Shown here: one piece after another, positions 63,562-64,000 of the stretch
Layout of the letters: every line of letters starts with the position of its first letter
How positions within the stretch are numbered: position 1 is the first letter of the stretch
Assembly (NCBI GenBank): GCA_944322565.1
Contig: CALUPG010000004.1
Span: 1 to 64,000 of the forward strand
Direction: 5' to 3'
Source of the DNA: an uncultured Bacteroidales bacterium
Lineage (GTDB): Bacteria; Bacteroidota; Bacteroidia; Bacteroidales; UBA932
DNA: 64,000 nucleotides
Program-made: the position numbers and the translations under genes
Notes under the pieces: model-generated
The model's database searches: none
The model's input: the letters and a program-made list of their open reading frames with translations, nothing else
Told to the model about the DNA's origin: nothing

Positions 63562-64000
63562 ATGGTGAGTTTCAGAATTATCGCAGGGAAGCTGGTGAAA
63601 TTGGCAAAGTCCTGGTCAATGCCTCTGGGTATCTGTACCGGGATTGCCGTCTATGCGGCTTTCCATTTTCTTTCTTTCCTGAATCCGTTGAAGCCTGCGG
63701 CAGAGGTGACGGCAGAGCATCTTATCCCGCTGCTTCAGTTCGTGATGCTTTTCTTTACCTTCTGCAAGGTGCGTCCGCGCGACATGAAAATCAGGAAATG
63801 GCATCTGCAGGTGGCTGCCATCCAGGTACTTGCCTGTCTGTCCATTGCTCTTCCCCTTCACTTTTTTCCGGATTTCAGATATGCTGCCGCAGCGGAGGGG
63901 ATTATGGTCTGTATCGTGTGCCCGACTGCCGTGGCTGCTGCTGTCATAACCGGCAGGCTCGGGGGAAATGAGTCTTCTCTGACGACATATACCATAATAA
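63562..64000 (+). CDS. BASS-family (bile acid:sodium symporter-like) transporter, 5' part
   Basis: An ORF opens at ATG 63562 and runs off the window. It encodes hydrophobic helices: PLGICTGIAVYAAFHFLSFL, LIPLLQFVMLFFTFCKVRP and AAIQVLACLSIALPL, then CPTAVAAAVITGRLGGNESS. The last resembles the CPxGxxSN-type substrate region of BASS transporters. About 146 codons are visible. A TAATTTTG box at 63507-63514 could be its -7 element, without a clear -33. Substrate unknown. Confidence 0.7.
   Translation, partial: MVSFRIIAGKLVKLAKSWSMPLGICTGIAVYAAFHFLSFLNPLKPAAEVTAEHLIPLLQFVMLFFTFCKVRPRDMKIRKWHLQVAAIQVLACLSIALPLHFFPDFRYAAAAEGIMVCIVCPTAVAAAVITGRLGGNESSLTTYTII

Overview
The window is chromosomal DNA from a member of the phylum Bacteroidota, most likely order Bacteroidales. 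The evidence is the TTG-(19 to 21)-TAnnTTTG promoters, the weak Shine-Dalgarno sequences, the RpoB and RpoC lengths (1273 and 1415 aa), and families such as DUF4251, DUF4136, DUF5683-like and BACON/FN3 lipoproteins. The genus cannot be fixed from the sequence alone.

Layout. 1-1.3 kb: a split HipA-type (HipBST-like) toxin-antitoxin locus. 1.8-6.8 kb: a structured RNA followed by surface-lipoprotein module 1 and a pentapeptide-repeat gene, ending against a truncated acetyltransferase gene. 6.9-9.0 kb: thiamin genes using a sulfide-type Thi4. 8.3-13.0 kb: an unusual concentration of six different short tandem repeats, several lying on gene starts. 9.6-17.0 kb: a TetR-TolC-HlyD-ABC-ABC-permease-permease exporter of the YbhGFSR type. 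17.1-22.0 kb: a giant exonuclease-RecQ-UvrD fusion helicase. 22.0-26.7 kb: lipoprotein module 2, paralogous to module 1, flanked by an exact 219-bp direct repeat of the helicase gene's 3' end. 27.1-31.8 kb: a PIF1-like helicase with an HRDC tail and a class II UvrA. 32.1-34.1 kb: small envelope proteins. 34.2-40.4 kb: a sugar-nucleotide and glycan operon. 40.4-42.6 kb: an ABC exporter with a Ser/His signal-peptidase-like protein. 42.7-55.8 kb: the core tRNA(4)-tuf-tRNA-Trp-secE-nusG-rplKAJL-rpoBC block on the minus strand. 55.9-64 kb: dxs, two MFS transporters, purA, ssb, aroE and a BASS-type transporter cut by the window edge.

The main new observation is the pair of paralogous four-gene modules. 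Each has a TAnnTTTG promoter, a structured leader RNA of about 250-280 nt ending in a stem and U-rich tract, a small carboxypeptidase-regulatory-domain lipoprotein, a large lipoprotein with tandem FN3-like repeats, an LPP20-like lipoprotein and a secreted DUF5683-like membrane protein. Module 2 is bounded by an exact duplication of the host gene's end, and a broken gene abuts module 1. The modules therefore look like mobile surface-protein cassettes, although no recombinase is visible in either.
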